Part shown: in pieces, positions 7,934-16,694 of the stretch | How positions within the stretch are numbered: position 1 is the stretch's first letter | Layout: each line of letters begins with the position of its first letter | Assembly: GCA_965214495.1 (NCBI GenBank) | Contig: OZ243958.1 | Span: 992,001 to 1,056,000 of the forward strand | Direction of reading: 5' to 3' | DNA: 64,000 nt | DNA from: JANQOH01 sp965214495 | GTDB lineage: Bacteria > Pseudomonadota > Alphaproteobacteria > UBA7887 | The notes under the pieces: model-generated | What the model saw: only the letters and a program-made list of their open reading frames with translations | Database searches by the model: none | What the model was told of the DNA's origin: nothing | Program-made: the position numbers and the translations under genes

Positions 7934-8648
7934 CGGCCCTGTTTGCATGATCGCCGGAGTCGGGCCGGGAACCGGCCGCGAATGCGCGCGACGCTTCGCC
8001 GCCGGGGGGTATCGCATCGCCATGCTGGCGCGCGACGAGGATCGTCTGCGGGCGTATGAAAGCGAGATCGCAGACAGTCGCGGCTATGTGTGTGACGTCG
8101 CCGATCTCGACGCACTGACCGCCACCGCCGCGGCGGTCGCCGACAAGATGGGTGCGCCGCGCGTTCTCATTCACAATGCGGTGTCCGGCATTCTCGACGG
8201 CGGCGGTGCCGCGACGTTCATGGAGAGCGACCCGGCGCGGCTGGAGCGCAACTTCCGCGTCAACGCCACTTCGCTGCTCTATCTCGCCCGCGCCGTGGCG
8301 CCGGCGATGATCGAGGCGGGCGATGGCGCGATCGTCGCCACCGGAAACACCTCGGCCTGGCGCGGTCGCGCCCGTTTTGCCTATTTCGCGCCCACCAAGG
8401 CGGCGCAGCGCATCCTTTGCGAGGCGATGGCGCGGGAGCTCGGCCCGAAGGGCGTTCACGTCGCCTACGTGACGGTCGATGCCGCCATCGACACCCCGCG
8501 CACCCGGCCGCTATTCGCGGCGGACAGGCCCGACGAGTTCTTCTGCAAGCCGTCGGCCATCGCCGAAGAAGTGTTCCATCTCGCCCATCAGGACCGCTCG
8601 GCGTGGTCCTTCAACGTCGAATTACGCCCCGACATCGAGAATTGGTGA
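7923..8648 (+). CDS. Atypical short-chain dehydrogenase/reductase (catalytic Tyr replaced by Phe)
   Basis: A 241-residue SDR with cofactor motif GVGPGTG (12-18), HNAVSG (84-89, the NAG-like motif) and the catalytic-region sequence GNTSAWRGRARFAYFAPTKAA. Aligning the conserved Lys159, the YxxxK tyrosine position is Phe155; Tyr154 is next to it. The C-terminal half (ELGPKGVHVAYVTVDAAID) matches a divergent SDR group in which this position is often Phe. GGGAGAGACGGA precedes the ATG at 7923, inside the end of the dehydrogenase gene. Whether it is an active oxidoreductase is uncertain. Confidence 0.82.
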   Translation: MTDDGPVCMIAGVGPGTGRECARRFAAGGYRIAMLARDEDRLRAYESEIADSRGYVCDVADLDALTATAAAVADKMGAPRVLIHNAVSGILDGGGAATFMESDPARLERNFRVNATSLLYLARAVAPAMIEAGDGAIVATGNTSAWRGRARFAYFAPTKAAQRILCEAMARELGPKGVHVAYVTVDAAIDTPRTRPLFAADRPDEFFCKPSAIAEEVFHLAHQDRSAWSFNVELRPDIENW

Positions 8649-8717
8649 ACGCCCGCGCCAGGGTTTCGATTCGCACCACCGTCACATTCAGGTGAGCGGG
8701 CGTCTCGCACGCATCCT

Positions 8718-9206
8718 TCATTCCTTGCGCGCGCCGGCTGTTTCGGCAGATCGAACGATCGCGCTTGGTACGGACGGCCCGTAAAGCGCCCGGGCGCGGG
8801 TCTCGAACGCGGCGACCATGCGCTCGACCGCGTCGTGGAATAACGCGCCGATCAGGCCGCCCAACAGACGCGAGCGGAACTCGAAATCGACCCGGAAATC
8901 CACGCAGCAGCCTCCACCGACGAGCTCGGCGAAGCGCCAGTGGTTGGTCATGCGCCGAAACGGCCCCCTGGTCGGTGTCACGTCGATCGAATGGGGGCGC
9001 TCGGTTTCCACGCGCGAACCGAAACGTTGGCGAATGGCCTTGAACCCGATCACCATGTCGGCATGAAACACGTCGCCGTCGCGCGCGGTAATGCGGGCCT
9101 CGCGGCACCAGGGAAGAAACTCCGGGTAGCGGTCCACCGCGGCGACCAGATCGAACAACTGCCCGGCGCCGTATGGCAGCACGCGCCGTTCCGCGTGGAC
9201 CGGCAT
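8718..9206 (-). CDS. Coq10/RatA-type START-domain protein
   Basis: A 162-residue SRPBCC (START-like) protein of the COQ10/RatA family, which binds ubiquinone or its precursors and helps respiratory function; the RatA name reflects a proposed ribosome-association role in E. coli. It begins MPVHAERRVLPYGAGQLFDLVAAVDRYPEFLPWC, typical of the family, and has the internal block VDFRVDFEFRSRLLG. It lies 5 bases downstream of lipA and is the last gene of the leftward pdh-lipA block, as in many alphaproteobacteria. Confidence 0.87.
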   Translation of the reverse strand: MPVHAERRVLPYGAGQLFDLVAAVDRYPEFLPWCREARITARDGDVFHADMVIGFKAIRQRFGSRVETERPHSIDVTPTRGPFRRMTNHWRFAELVGGGCCVDFRVDFEFRSRLLGGLIGALFHDAVERMVAAFETRARALYGPSVPSAIVRSAETAGARKE

Positions 9207-9211
9207 TCGCC

Positions 9212-10111
9212 CTACCCCCGCGCGCAGTCGCGCGCCGCCTGCATGGCCCGGAAATCGGCGTCCGCATGATAGGACGACCGGGTCAGCGGCGACGCCGACG
9301 CCATTAGAAACCCCATCTCGTTCGCGGCTTCGCGATAGTCGGCGAACTTCTGCGGCGGGATGAAATCGACCACCGGATGATGCGACGGACTCGGCTGCAG
9401 ATACTGGCCTATGGTCAGGAAATCGACGCCGTGGGCGCGCATGTCCGCCATTACTGCGAGAATTTCGTCCTCGGTCTCGCCGAGGCCCACCATCAGGCCC
9501 GACTTGGTGAAGATATCGGGCACGATTTCCCGGGCGCGTGCGAGCAACCGCAGCGAATGCCCGTAACGCGCCGCCGGGCGCACCGTGCGGTAGAGCCGCG
9601 GCACCGTCTCGAGGTTGTGGTTGTAAACGTCCGGTCGGGCCCCCGCGACCGCTTCCACCGCGCCCTCCTTACGCAGGAAGTCCGGCGTCAGCACTTCGAT
9701 CGTGGTCCGCGGCGCGGTTTCGCGCAGGCGTTCGATACAGCGCACGAACTGCCCCGCTCCCCCGTCCGGCAGGTCGTCGCGATCGACCGATGTGATCACC
9801 ACGTGCCGCAGGCCCAGCTCGGCCACCGCCTCGGCAAGACGGTCGGGTTCGTGCGGATCCAGCGCCTCGGGACGTCCGGTCGCGACGTTGCAGAAGGCGC
9901 ACTTGCGTGTGCAAACGCTGCCGAGGATCATCACCGTCGCGTGTCCGCCGGCCCAGCATTCGCCGATATTGGGGCAGGCCGCTTCCTCGCAAACGGTGTT
10001 GAGTTCCAGCCGGCGCATCAACCGCCGGGTCTCGGCGTAACGCGGCGATACCGGCGCGCGGACGCGAATCCAGTCCGGCTTGCGCGGGCGGCGCGGCGCG
10101 ATCGCTGTCAT
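9212..10111 (-). CDS. lipA: Lipoyl synthase
   Basis: A 299-residue radical-SAM enzyme that inserts two sulfurs into octanoyl groups on lipoyl domains such as that of PdhC. The auxiliary cluster cysteines are in NTVCEEAACPNIGEC and the radical-SAM CxxxCxxC is CTRKCAFCN; the C-terminal SPLTRSSYHAD carries the conserved RSSY serine. The ATG at 10111 lies 4 bases after the lpd stop; an upstream in-frame start would lie inside lpd. Placement directly after the PDH genes fits its role in maturing E2. Confidence 0.96.
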   Translation of the reverse strand: MTAIAPRRPRKPDWIRVRAPVSPRYAETRRLMRRLELNTVCEEAACPNIGECWAGGHATVMILGSVCTRKCAFCNVATGRPEALDPHEPDRLAEAVAELGLRHVVITSVDRDDLPDGGAGQFVRCIERLRETAPRTTIEVLTPDFLRKEGAVEAVAGARPDVYNHNLETVPRLYRTVRPAARYGHSLRLLARAREIVPDIFTKSGLMVGLGETEDEILAVMADMRAHGVDFLTIGQYLQPSPSHHPVVDFIPPQKFADYREAANEMGFLMASASPLTRSSYHADADFRAMQAARDCARG

Positions 10112-10115
10112 GGCG

Positions 10116-11504
10116 CTAGATGTGGAGGGCCCTGCCGTAAGCGTCAAGAACGGCCTCGTGCATCGTTTCCGAGATCGTCGGATGCGGAAAGATCGTGCGC
10201 ATCAGGTCGAGCTCGGTGCCCTCCAGCGTCTTCGCCACTGCATAGCCCTGGATCAGTTCGGTGACTTCGGCCCCCACCATATGCGCGCCGAGCAGTTCGC
10301 CGGTCGCGGCGTCGAATATCGTCTTGACCAGCCCCTCCGATTCGCCGAGCGCGATCGCCTTGCCGTTGCCGACGAACGGAAAGCGCCCGACCTTCACCTC
10401 GCGCCCCGCCTCGCGCGCCGCCGCTTCGGTCAGGCCGACGCTTGCCACTTGCGGCCGGCAATAGGTGCAGCCGGGCACGTTGCGCGTATCGAGCGGATGA
10501 ACGCCATCGACGCCGGCGATTCTCTCCACGCACACGACCGCTTCATGGCTCGCCTTGTGGGCGAGCCAGGGAGGGCCCACGAGATCGCCGATCGCGTAAA
10601 CCCCCGCCTCGCCGGTGCGCAGCCACTCATCGACCACGACATGGCCGCGCTCCACCTTCACGCCAGTGCCTTCGAGGCCGAGATTCTCCACGTTCCCGGT
10701 GATGCCGGCCGCCACGATGACCTTCTCGACCGCCGCCTCGCCCGCCGGGTCGAACGTCGCCGCAAGCAGGTCGCCGCGTCTTTCGAGCCCCTTCACCGTC
10801 GTCGCCGTGCGGATGGTCATACCCTGTTTCTCGAACGCCTTGCGCGCGAACGCCGCGATCTCGGCGTCCTCCGCCGGCAGCACCCGGTCGAGCATCTCGA
10901 CCACCGTCACTTCGGCGCCCATGTCGCGATAGAAGCTCGCGAACTCGATGCCGATGGCGCCGGACCCGACCACCAACACCGATTTCGGAATCGCCTCCGG
11001 GACCATCGCCTCCCGATAGGTCCAGATCCGTTCGCCGTCGGGTTCGAGTCCGGGGACCGACCGCGCGCGGGCGCCGGTAGCGAGGATGACGTGCGCCGCC
11101 TCCAGCCTGACGGTCTCGCCGTCCTTCTCGACCGTCACGGCGCCTCGGCCCGCCAGCTTCCCGGCGCCCTCGATCACCGGGACCTCGTTCTTCCGGAGCA
11201 GGAACCGGACGCCGTTCGAGAGGCGCCGGGCGACGGCCCGCGAGCGCGCCACCACCTTCTTCGCGTCGAACGCAATTCTCTCGCCCGAAAAGCCGAAGCT
11301 TTCCAGGTCGCCGAGCAAATGGTTGATTTCGGAGGCGCGCAGCAGCGCCTTGGTCGGAATGCAACCCCAGTTCAGACAGATTCCGCCGAGTTCCGCGCGT
11401 TCGACGACCGCGGCGCGCAAACCGAGCTGCGCCGCCCGGATCGCGGCGACATAGCCCCCCGGCCCCGAACCGACGACGACGAGGTCGTATTTCGCATCCG
11501 CCAT
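10116..11504 (-). CDS. lpd: Dihydrolipoyl dehydrogenase (E3) of pyruvate dehydrogenase
   Basis: A 462-residue FAD flavoprotein that reoxidises dihydrolipoamide with NAD+. It shows the FAD motif VVGSGPGGYVAA (near residue 9), redox disulfide GGICLNWGCIPTKAL, the NAD-binding VVGSGAIGIEFAS, and the C-terminal His-Glu pair in FPHPTISETMHEA. The ATG at 11504 overlaps the pdhC stop by ATGA, showing coupling. It is the third catalytic component of the PDH complex encoded here. Confidence 0.96.
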   Translation of the reverse strand: MADAKYDLVVVGSGPGGYVAAIRAAQLGLRAAVVERAELGGICLNWGCIPTKALLRASEINHLLGDLESFGFSGERIAFDAKKVVARSRAVARRLSNGVRFLLRKNEVPVIEGAGKLAGRGAVTVEKDGETVRLEAAHVILATGARARSVPGLEPDGERIWTYREAMVPEAIPKSVLVVGSGAIGIEFASFYRDMGAEVTVVEMLDRVLPAEDAEIAAFARKAFEKQGMTIRTATTVKGLERRGDLLAATFDPAGEAAVEKVIVAAGITGNVENLGLEGTGVKVERGHVVVDEWLRTGEAGVYAIGDLVGPPWLAHKASHEAVVCVERIAGVDGVHPLDTRNVPGCTYCRPQVASVGLTEAAAREAGREVKVGRFPFVGNGKAIALGESEGLVKTIFDAATGELLGAHMVGAEVTELIQGYAVAKTLEGTELDLMRTIFPHPTISETMHEAVLDAYGRALHI

Positions 11505-12751
11505 CAGAGCAGCATCGTCAGCGGATCTTCCACGAGGCCCTTGAACGCAGCCAGGAAGCGGGCGCCGATGGCGCCGTCGATCACCCGGTGGTCGCCGGAC
11601 AGCGTGCACGACATGACGGTGGCGACCGCGAGGGCGCCGTCCTTCACTACCGGACGCTGTTCGCCGACACCGACCGCCAGAATGCCGGCCTGGGGAGGGT
11701 TGATGACCGCCGCGAACTCCCGAATCCCGTACATCCCGAGATTGGACACCGAAAAGCCGCCGCCGCGATACTCTTCGGGCATCAGCTTGCCGTCGCGCGC
11801 GCGCGCCGCGAAATCCGCCATCTCAGCCGATATTTCGGCCAGCCCCTTGCCGTCCGCGCGGCGCACCACCGGAGTCACGAGGCCGCCCTCGACAGCGACC
11901 GCAACTGCGATATCCACCGTCTCGTAGCGCAGGGTCGCCGCATCGGTCCACGAAGCGTTGGCTTCCGGCACCTTGCGCAGGGCGAGCGCTGTCGCGCGAA
12001 CGACGAAATCATTCACCGAGATCCGCCAGGCGTCCGAGCGCGCGTTCAACTCCTTGCGAATCTTCAGCAGCGCGTCGATCTCGCAATCCACGGAGAGATA
12101 GAAATGCGGCACCGTGCTCTTCGATTCGGCGAGGCGGCGCGCGATCGTCTTGCGCATTCCGGTATTGGGAATCTCGGTAACGGCAGCGCCTTCGGGCACA
12201 TCGACCGGCGCCGGCGCAGGAGGTTCGGACACGGGGGCTGCCGGAACCGCCGGAACCGGCGTCTTCGCCAGTGCGGCTTCGATATCGCGCTTGACGATTC
12301 GCCCGTGTGGGCCGGAGCCGGAGAGCGTGGACAGATCCACCCCCGCTTGCGCCGCCATGCGCCGCGCGAGTGGGCTGGCGAAAATGCGCCCCTCCGGTTT
12401 CGCGGCGACAGGCTTCGGCGCCGCTGCGTCGGCAACCGGGGGGCCGCTCGCAGCGGCGGGGGGCGGGGCGACCGGCGGCGCCGCCGAAACGGCGGCGCCG
12501 GCGTCCTCGCCCTCGCCGACCAGCACCGCGATCGGCGTGTTGATTGCCACGCCCTCGGTGCCCTCGGCGATCAGTATCCTGCCGAGCACGCCCTCTTCGA
12601 CCGTTTCGATCTCCATCGTCGCCTTGTCGGTCTCGACCTCGGCCACGATGTCGCCCGGCTCTACCGAGTCGCCTTCAGCCTTCAACCAGCGGGCGAGAGT
12701 CCCTTCGGTCATCGTCGGCGACAGCGCCGGCATCAGGATCTGAATCGGCAT
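11504..12751 (-). CDS. pdhC: Dihydrolipoamide acetyltransferase (E2) of pyruvate dehydrogenase
   Basis: A 415-residue E2 core. One lipoyl domain (1-80) carries Lys43 in the ETDKA motif, followed by an Ala/Pro-rich linker, a peripheral-subunit-binding domain (about 122-160, ASPLARRMAAQAGVDL) and the catalytic domain from about 195 with DHRVIDGAIG near the end. The ATG at 12751 is chosen because the lipoyl domain starts directly there (MPIQILMPALSPTM); the upstream open frame runs into the intergenic gap. The 34-base gap to pdhB and overlap with lpd indicate one operon. Confidence 0.96.
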   Translation of the reverse strand: MPIQILMPALSPTMTEGTLARWLKAEGDSVEPGDIVAEVETDKATMEIETVEEGVLGRILIAEGTEGVAINTPIAVLVGEGEDAGAAVSAAPPVAPPPAAASGPPVADAAAPKPVAAKPEGRIFASPLARRMAAQAGVDLSTLSGSGPHGRIVKRDIEAALAKTPVPAVPAAPVSEPPAPAPVDVPEGAAVTEIPNTGMRKTIARRLAESKSTVPHFYLSVDCEIDALLKIRKELNARSDAWRISVNDFVVRATALALRKVPEANASWTDAATLRYETVDIAVAVAVEGGLVTPVVRRADGKGLAEISAEMADFAARARDGKLMPEEYRGGGFSVSNLGMYGIREFAAVINPPQAGILAVGVGEQRPVVKDGALAVATVMSCTLSGDHRVIDGAIGARFLAAFKGLVEDPLTMLL

Positions 12752-12785
12752 GAGGTGCTCCGTAGCGGGAGGCGGTGAACGGCGT

Positions 12786-13763
12786 TCAGCGGTAGCAGAC
12801 GCGCTTCGCGGCGGCAACGATGCGTTCTGCGTCGGGCAGCGCGAGGCGTTCGAGATTCGCGGCGTAGGGCATAGGTACATCGGCGCCGCCGACGCGCTCG
12901 ACCGGCGCGTCAAGGTGATCGAAGGCGCGCTCCATGACCTGCGCCGCGATCTCCGCGCCGATGCCGGCAGCGGGCCACCCCTCTTCCACCGTGACCGCGC
13001 GGTGGGTGCGCTCGACCGACGCGACCACCGTGTCGATGTCGAGCGGTCTCAGGCTGCGAAGATCGATCACCTCGGCGTGCACCCCGTCGCCGGCCAGCAT
13101 GTCGGCGGCTTCCAGCGTGTGCTCGACGCCGCGCGAGAACGCCACCAGCGTGACGTCTGCGCCCTCGCGCACCACCGCCGCCTGGCCGATCGGTATGACA
13201 TGCTCGCCTTTCGGGACTTCGCCGCCGCGCCCGTAGAGGAGCTCGTTCTCCAGAAAGAGCACCGGGTTGTCGTCGCGGATCGCCGCCTTGAGCAAGCCCT
13301 TGGCGTCGGCCGCGGCGCACGGTGCGATCACCACCAGGCCCGGCACATGCGCATACCACGACGAGAAATCCTGCGAATGCTGCGCCGCCACCCGTGACGC
13401 CGCACCGTTCGGACCGCGGAAGACGATCGGACAACGAACCGCCCCTCCCGACATGTAACGGGTCTTGGCGGCCGAGTTGACGATCTGATCCATCGCCTGC
13501 ATGGCGAAGTTGAAGGTCATGAACTCGACGATCGGACGCAGCCCCATGAACGCCGCGCCGACACCGAGCCCCGCGAACCCGGCTTCGGTGATCGGCGTAT
13601 CGACCACCCGGCGGGGGCCGAACTCCGCCAGCAACCCCTGGCTGATCTTGTAAGCGCCCTCATACTCCCCGACCTCCTCGCCCATGAGGAACACGGAATC
13701 GTCACGGTGCATCTCTTCGGCCATGGCGTCGCGCAGCGCTTCGCGGACCGTGATCGCCGTCAT
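12786..13763 (-). CDS. pdhB: Pyruvate dehydrogenase E1 component, beta subunit
   Basis: A 325-residue transketolase-like subunit that pairs with PdhA to decarboxylate pyruvate and acetylate lipoyl-E2. It starts ITVREALRDAMAEEM, has MGEEVGEYEGAYKIS (TPP-contacting Glu region), the RCPIVFRGPNG and HSQDFSSWYAHVPG motifs, and ends with the C-terminal transketolase domain. Unlike some alphaproteobacterial PdhB proteins, it has no N-terminal lipoyl domain, so the complex relies on the E2 lipoyl group. It begins 3 bases after the pdhA stop. Confidence 0.96.
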   Translation of the reverse strand: MTAITVREALRDAMAEEMHRDDSVFLMGEEVGEYEGAYKISQGLLAEFGPRRVVDTPITEAGFAGLGVGAAFMGLRPIVEFMTFNFAMQAMDQIVNSAAKTRYMSGGAVRCPIVFRGPNGAASRVAAQHSQDFSSWYAHVPGLVVIAPCAAADAKGLLKAAIRDDNPVLFLENELLYGRGGEVPKGEHVIPIGQAAVVREGADVTLVAFSRGVEHTLEAADMLAGDGVHAEVIDLRSLRPLDIDTVVASVERTHRAVTVEEGWPAAGIGAEIAAQVMERAFDHLDAPVERVGGADVPMPYAANLERLALPDAERIVAAAKRVCYR

Positions 13764-13766
13764 CGT

Positions 13767-14774
13767 TCAGGCGGCCACGTCGGTGTGGAGTTCCGTCGGG
13801 TCGGGCTCGGCACTGTTCCGGGCAAACTCGGCAGCTTCGTTGACCGCCGCGCGAATATCCCTGTCCAGAGATTTGAGAGCGTCCTCGTCGGCGTGGCCGG
13901 TCGCGACCAGGCGCGCTCTCACACGGTCGATGGGATCCAGGGTCTCGCGCACCTCCCGGACTTCCTCGCGCGAGCGGTATTTCGCCGGATCCGACATCGA
14001 GTGGCCGCGATAGCGATAGGTCTTCATTTCGATGAGCATCGGGCCGTTGCCGGCGCGCGCATGGGCGACGGCCTCGCGGGTCGCGTCGCGAACCGCTGTC
14101 ACGTCCATACCGTCGCATTGCAGGCACGGAATATTGAAGCTCTGTGCGTGCCGAAAGAGTTCGACCTCCGCCGTCGCCCGCCCGACCGAGGTACCCATGG
14201 CGTATTGGTTGTTCTCGATCACATAGATCACCGGCAGCCGCCACAGCGCAGCCATGTTGTAAGCCTCGTGCACCTGCCCCTGATTGGCGGCCCCGTCGCC
14301 GTAACAGGTCACGCAGACGCGGTCGGATCCGCGGTATTTGAGCGCGAAGGCGATTCCCGTGCCGATCGGCACCTGGGCGCCGACGATGCCGTGGCCGCCC
14401 CAGAAGCCGTGTTCGGGCGAGAACATGTGCATCGACCCGCCCTTGCCCTTCGACACGCCAGTGCCGCGCCCGGCCAGTTCGGCGAGCACCAGCCGCGGCG
14501 GCACACCGCGCGCGACGGCGTGTCCGTGGCAGCGATAGCTGGTGACGACCGGATCATCGCGGTCGATCGCATTCTCGATCCCGACCGCCACCGCTTCCTG
14601 CCCGATATAGAGATGGCAGAAACCGCCGATCAGCCCCAGGCCGTACATCTGGCCGGCTTTCTCTTCGAAGCGGCGCAACAACAGCATCTGCCGGTAGCAG
14701 GCGAGCAGTTCCTCGCCGGCGGCGGGTTCGGCGGTCGCGGGCGCGAGTTTCGTCAGGGGCGCGACGGCGGTCAT
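13767..14774 (-). CDS. pdhA: Pyruvate dehydrogenase E1 component, alpha subunit
   Basis: A 335-residue TPP-dependent E1-alpha. The TPP motif is GDGAANQGQVHEAYNMAALW with ENNQYAMGTSV after it; SYRCHGHAVARG and the phospholoop-like TYRYRGHSMSDPAKYR are also typical. It is the first gene of the leftward pdhA-pdhB-pdhC-lpd-lipA run and has a 282-base upstream region containing an AT-rich palindrome, so the operon promoter is probably there. Confidence 0.96.
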   Translation of the reverse strand: MTAVAPLTKLAPATAEPAAGEELLACYRQMLLLRRFEEKAGQMYGLGLIGGFCHLYIGQEAVAVGIENAIDRDDPVVTSYRCHGHAVARGVPPRLVLAELAGRGTGVSKGKGGSMHMFSPEHGFWGGHGIVGAQVPIGTGIAFALKYRGSDRVCVTCYGDGAANQGQVHEAYNMAALWRLPVIYVIENNQYAMGTSVGRATAEVELFRHAQSFNIPCLQCDGMDVTAVRDATREAVAHARAGNGPMLIEMKTYRYRGHSMSDPAKYRSREEVREVRETLDPIDRVRARLVATGHADEDALKSLDRDIRAAVNEAAEFARNSAEPDPTELHTDVAA

Positions 14775-14938
14775 GGCGTCTCGACACGGTTGCGGCGCGG
14801 CTCCGGCAACTTAGTGAAGGCCCTTCCGTGTCGCAAGCGGAGTCGCCGATGTCGCCCGCGTCAGGAACGCGTCGAACATCGGCACGGTAAACGCCGTGTC
14901 ACCATGCGCGGGCGCGTAAGGGTTCGTCCGCGGGTCCA

Positions 14939-14978
14939 CTTATAGCGATCTTACCCTGATTTATCGAAAAACGATAAA
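14939..14978 (-). promoter_or_regulatory. AT-rich palindrome and possible promoter upstream of pdhA
   Basis: TTTATCG (14960-14966), a five-base AAAAA spacer and CGATAAA (14972-14978) form a perfect 7-base inverted repeat in an otherwise GC-rich gap. On the minus strand TTCGAT (14963-14968) and TATAAG (14939-14944) are 18 bases apart and could be -35 and -10 boxes, placing the palindrome over the -35. An operator controlling the pdh operon is a reasonable inference; a terminator-like hairpin of ftsB is the alternative. No regulator is identified. Confidence 0.4.
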
Positions 14979-15056
14979 CCGGGATAACTTCCCTATAAAC
15001 CGGCGCCCGATCGCCTCCCGGGGCAAACCGACGGCCGGCGTGAGCGCCTTGCGACC

Positions 15057-15371
15057 CTACCTGGCATCGTCGATGACAACGCGGGTCCCCGGCCGCGCAA
15101 GGTTGAGCACGGCTGCCACGCGCTCCTCGAGCAAGTCGGGATCGAGACCGTCGGGCCTGAGTAGATTCACGCGGTTCTCCAACGCCATGCGCTCGGTGCG
15201 CGCCTCCGCGACCTCGGTGCGCAACGACTCCACACGTTCCTCCAGCCGGAACCAGGCCAGAAGGCCGCGCTGCCCGTAAACCGCGTGATAGCCGAGATAG
15301 GTCACGCAAGCGACGAACAGCGCCGGCCCCGCAGCGCGCCGAACGAAGCCCCGAAGCCTGATTTTCATCAT
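15057..15371 (-). CDS. ftsB: FtsB/DivIC-type septum formation initiator
   Basis: A 104-residue bitopic membrane protein of the divisome, which joins FtsL and FtsQ. After a short basic tail (MMKIRLRGFVRR) there is one membrane helix (about 14-30) and then a coiled coil (EERVESLRTEVAEARTERMA) ending in NLLRPDGLDPDLLEERV, the family hallmark. Start is ATG-ATG at 15371/15368. It follows eno by 32 bases, the common eno-ftsB order. The upstream open frame opposite eno is a shadow. Confidence 0.9.
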   Translation of the reverse strand: MMKIRLRGFVRRAAGPALFVACVTYLGYHAVYGQRGLLAWFRLEERVESLRTEVAEARTERMALENRVNLLRPDGLDPDLLEERVAAVLNLARPGTRVVIDDAR

Positions 15372-15403
15372 GGCGCGCAAGGAACACGCGCGGCCGAGCG
15401 ATG

Positions 15404-16681
15404 TCAACGGCCGAGTGCCGCAGCACCGGCATACCGCCCGGCGGGGCCGAGCCGTTCTCCGATGCGGATCAGCTGATTGTATTTCGCCAGCCGGTCCGAA
15501 CGCGACAGCGAGCCGGCCTTGATCTGGCCGCAGTTCATCGCAACCGCGAGGTCGGCGATGAGGGCATCTTCGGTCTCGCCGGAACGATGCGACATGACGG
15601 CGCGATACCCCGCCCGGTGCGCCGTTTCGACCGCCTCCAAGGTTTCGGTCAGTGTGCCGATCTGGTTGACCTTGACCAGCACGGCATTCGCCGCGCCTTC
15701 CACGATACCCCGGCGCAGTCGCCGGCGGTCGGTGACGAACAGGTCGTCGCCAACCAGTTGCACCTTCCCCCCGAGCGCCTCGGTCAGCGCGGTCCAGCCC
15801 GCCCAATCGTCTTCTTCCAGCCCGTCCTCGATCGACACCACAGGGTAACGGGCGACGAGGTCCGCATACCACGCGATCATCTCGTCCGCGCCGAGGCTCC
15901 GGTCCTCGCCAGCGAGGCGATAGCGCCCGTCGTCGTGCAGTTCGCTCGCGGCCGCGTCGAGCGCCAGCATCACCTCTTCGCCCGGGCGATAGCCCGCGTC
16001 TTCGATGGCGCGCAGGATGAAATCGAGCGCTTCGGCGTTGCTCCCCAGGTCCGGCGCGAACCCGCCCTCGTCGCCGACCGCGGTCGCATGACCGGCGTCC
16101 GCAAGGCGCTGCCGAAGCGCATGGAAGATCTCCGCGCCCCAACGCACCGCTTCTGCGAACTCTGGCGCTCCGGCGGGGACGATCATGAACTCCTGCAGGT
16201 CGAGACGGTTGTCGGCGTGGGCGCCGCCGTTGATCACGTTCATCATCGGCACCGGCAGCACATGCGCGGCGACGCCGCCGACCCAGGCGTAGAGGGGCAG
16301 TCCGCGCGCCAGTGCGCCGGCCTTCGCGACGGCGAGGCTGACTCCAAGCATCGCGTTAGCGCCGAGCCGCGCCTTGTTTTCGGTTCCGTCGAGCGCGATC
16401 AGCGCCAGATCGAGCGCACGCTGGTCTTCCACGTCCCGGCCCGACAGCGCATCGAAGATCTCGCCGTTCACCGCATCGACCGCCGCACGCACGCCCTTGC
16501 CCCCGTAGCGCGTCGCATCGCCGTCGCGGCGTTCCACTGCCTCGTGCGTGCCTGTCGAGGCGCCGGACGGCACCGCAGCGCGCGCCGTCGCGCCGGTCTC
16601 CAGCGCCACTTCGACTTCGACGGTCGGGTTGCCGCGGCTGTCGAGGATCTCGCGGCCGCGAATATCGATCAGAGCGGTCAC
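15404..16681 (-). CDS. eno: Enolase
   Basis: A 425-residue glycolytic enzyme converting 2-phosphoglycerate to phosphoenolpyruvate. It starts with GTG (16681) after AAAGGAG, then ALIDIRGREILDSRGNPTVE. The loop SGASTGTHEA and catalytic region VGDEGGFAPD (Glu), LALDAAASE, SIEDGLEEDDW (metal Glu/Asp), VGDDLFVT, KVNQIGTLTE (Lys) and SHRSGETED are all present. Family length is normal. It sits 13 bases downstream of kdsA. Confidence 0.97.
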   Translation of the reverse strand: MTALIDIRGREILDSRGNPTVEVEVALETGATARAAVPSGASTGTHEAVERRDGDATRYGGKGVRAAVDAVNGEIFDALSGRDVEDQRALDLALIALDGTENKARLGANAMLGVSLAVAKAGALARGLPLYAWVGGVAAHVLPVPMMNVINGGAHADNRLDLQEFMIVPAGAPEFAEAVRWGAEIFHALRQRLADAGHATAVGDEGGFAPDLGSNAEALDFILRAIEDAGYRPGEEVMLALDAAASELHDDGRYRLAGEDRSLGADEMIAWYADLVARYPVVSIEDGLEEDDWAGWTALTEALGGKVQLVGDDLFVTDRRRLRRGIVEGAANAVLVKVNQIGTLTETLEAVETAHRAGYRAVMSHRSGETEDALIADLAVAMNCGQIKAGSLSRSDRLAKYNQLIRIGERLGPAGRYAGAAALGR

Positions 16682-16694
16682 CCCGGCTCCTTTC

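Noticed and set aside
10080..11927. 615-codon open frame on the plus strand opposite lpd and pdhC
   Set aside because: Spans two conserved minus-strand genes and lacks any domain, so it is not a gene.
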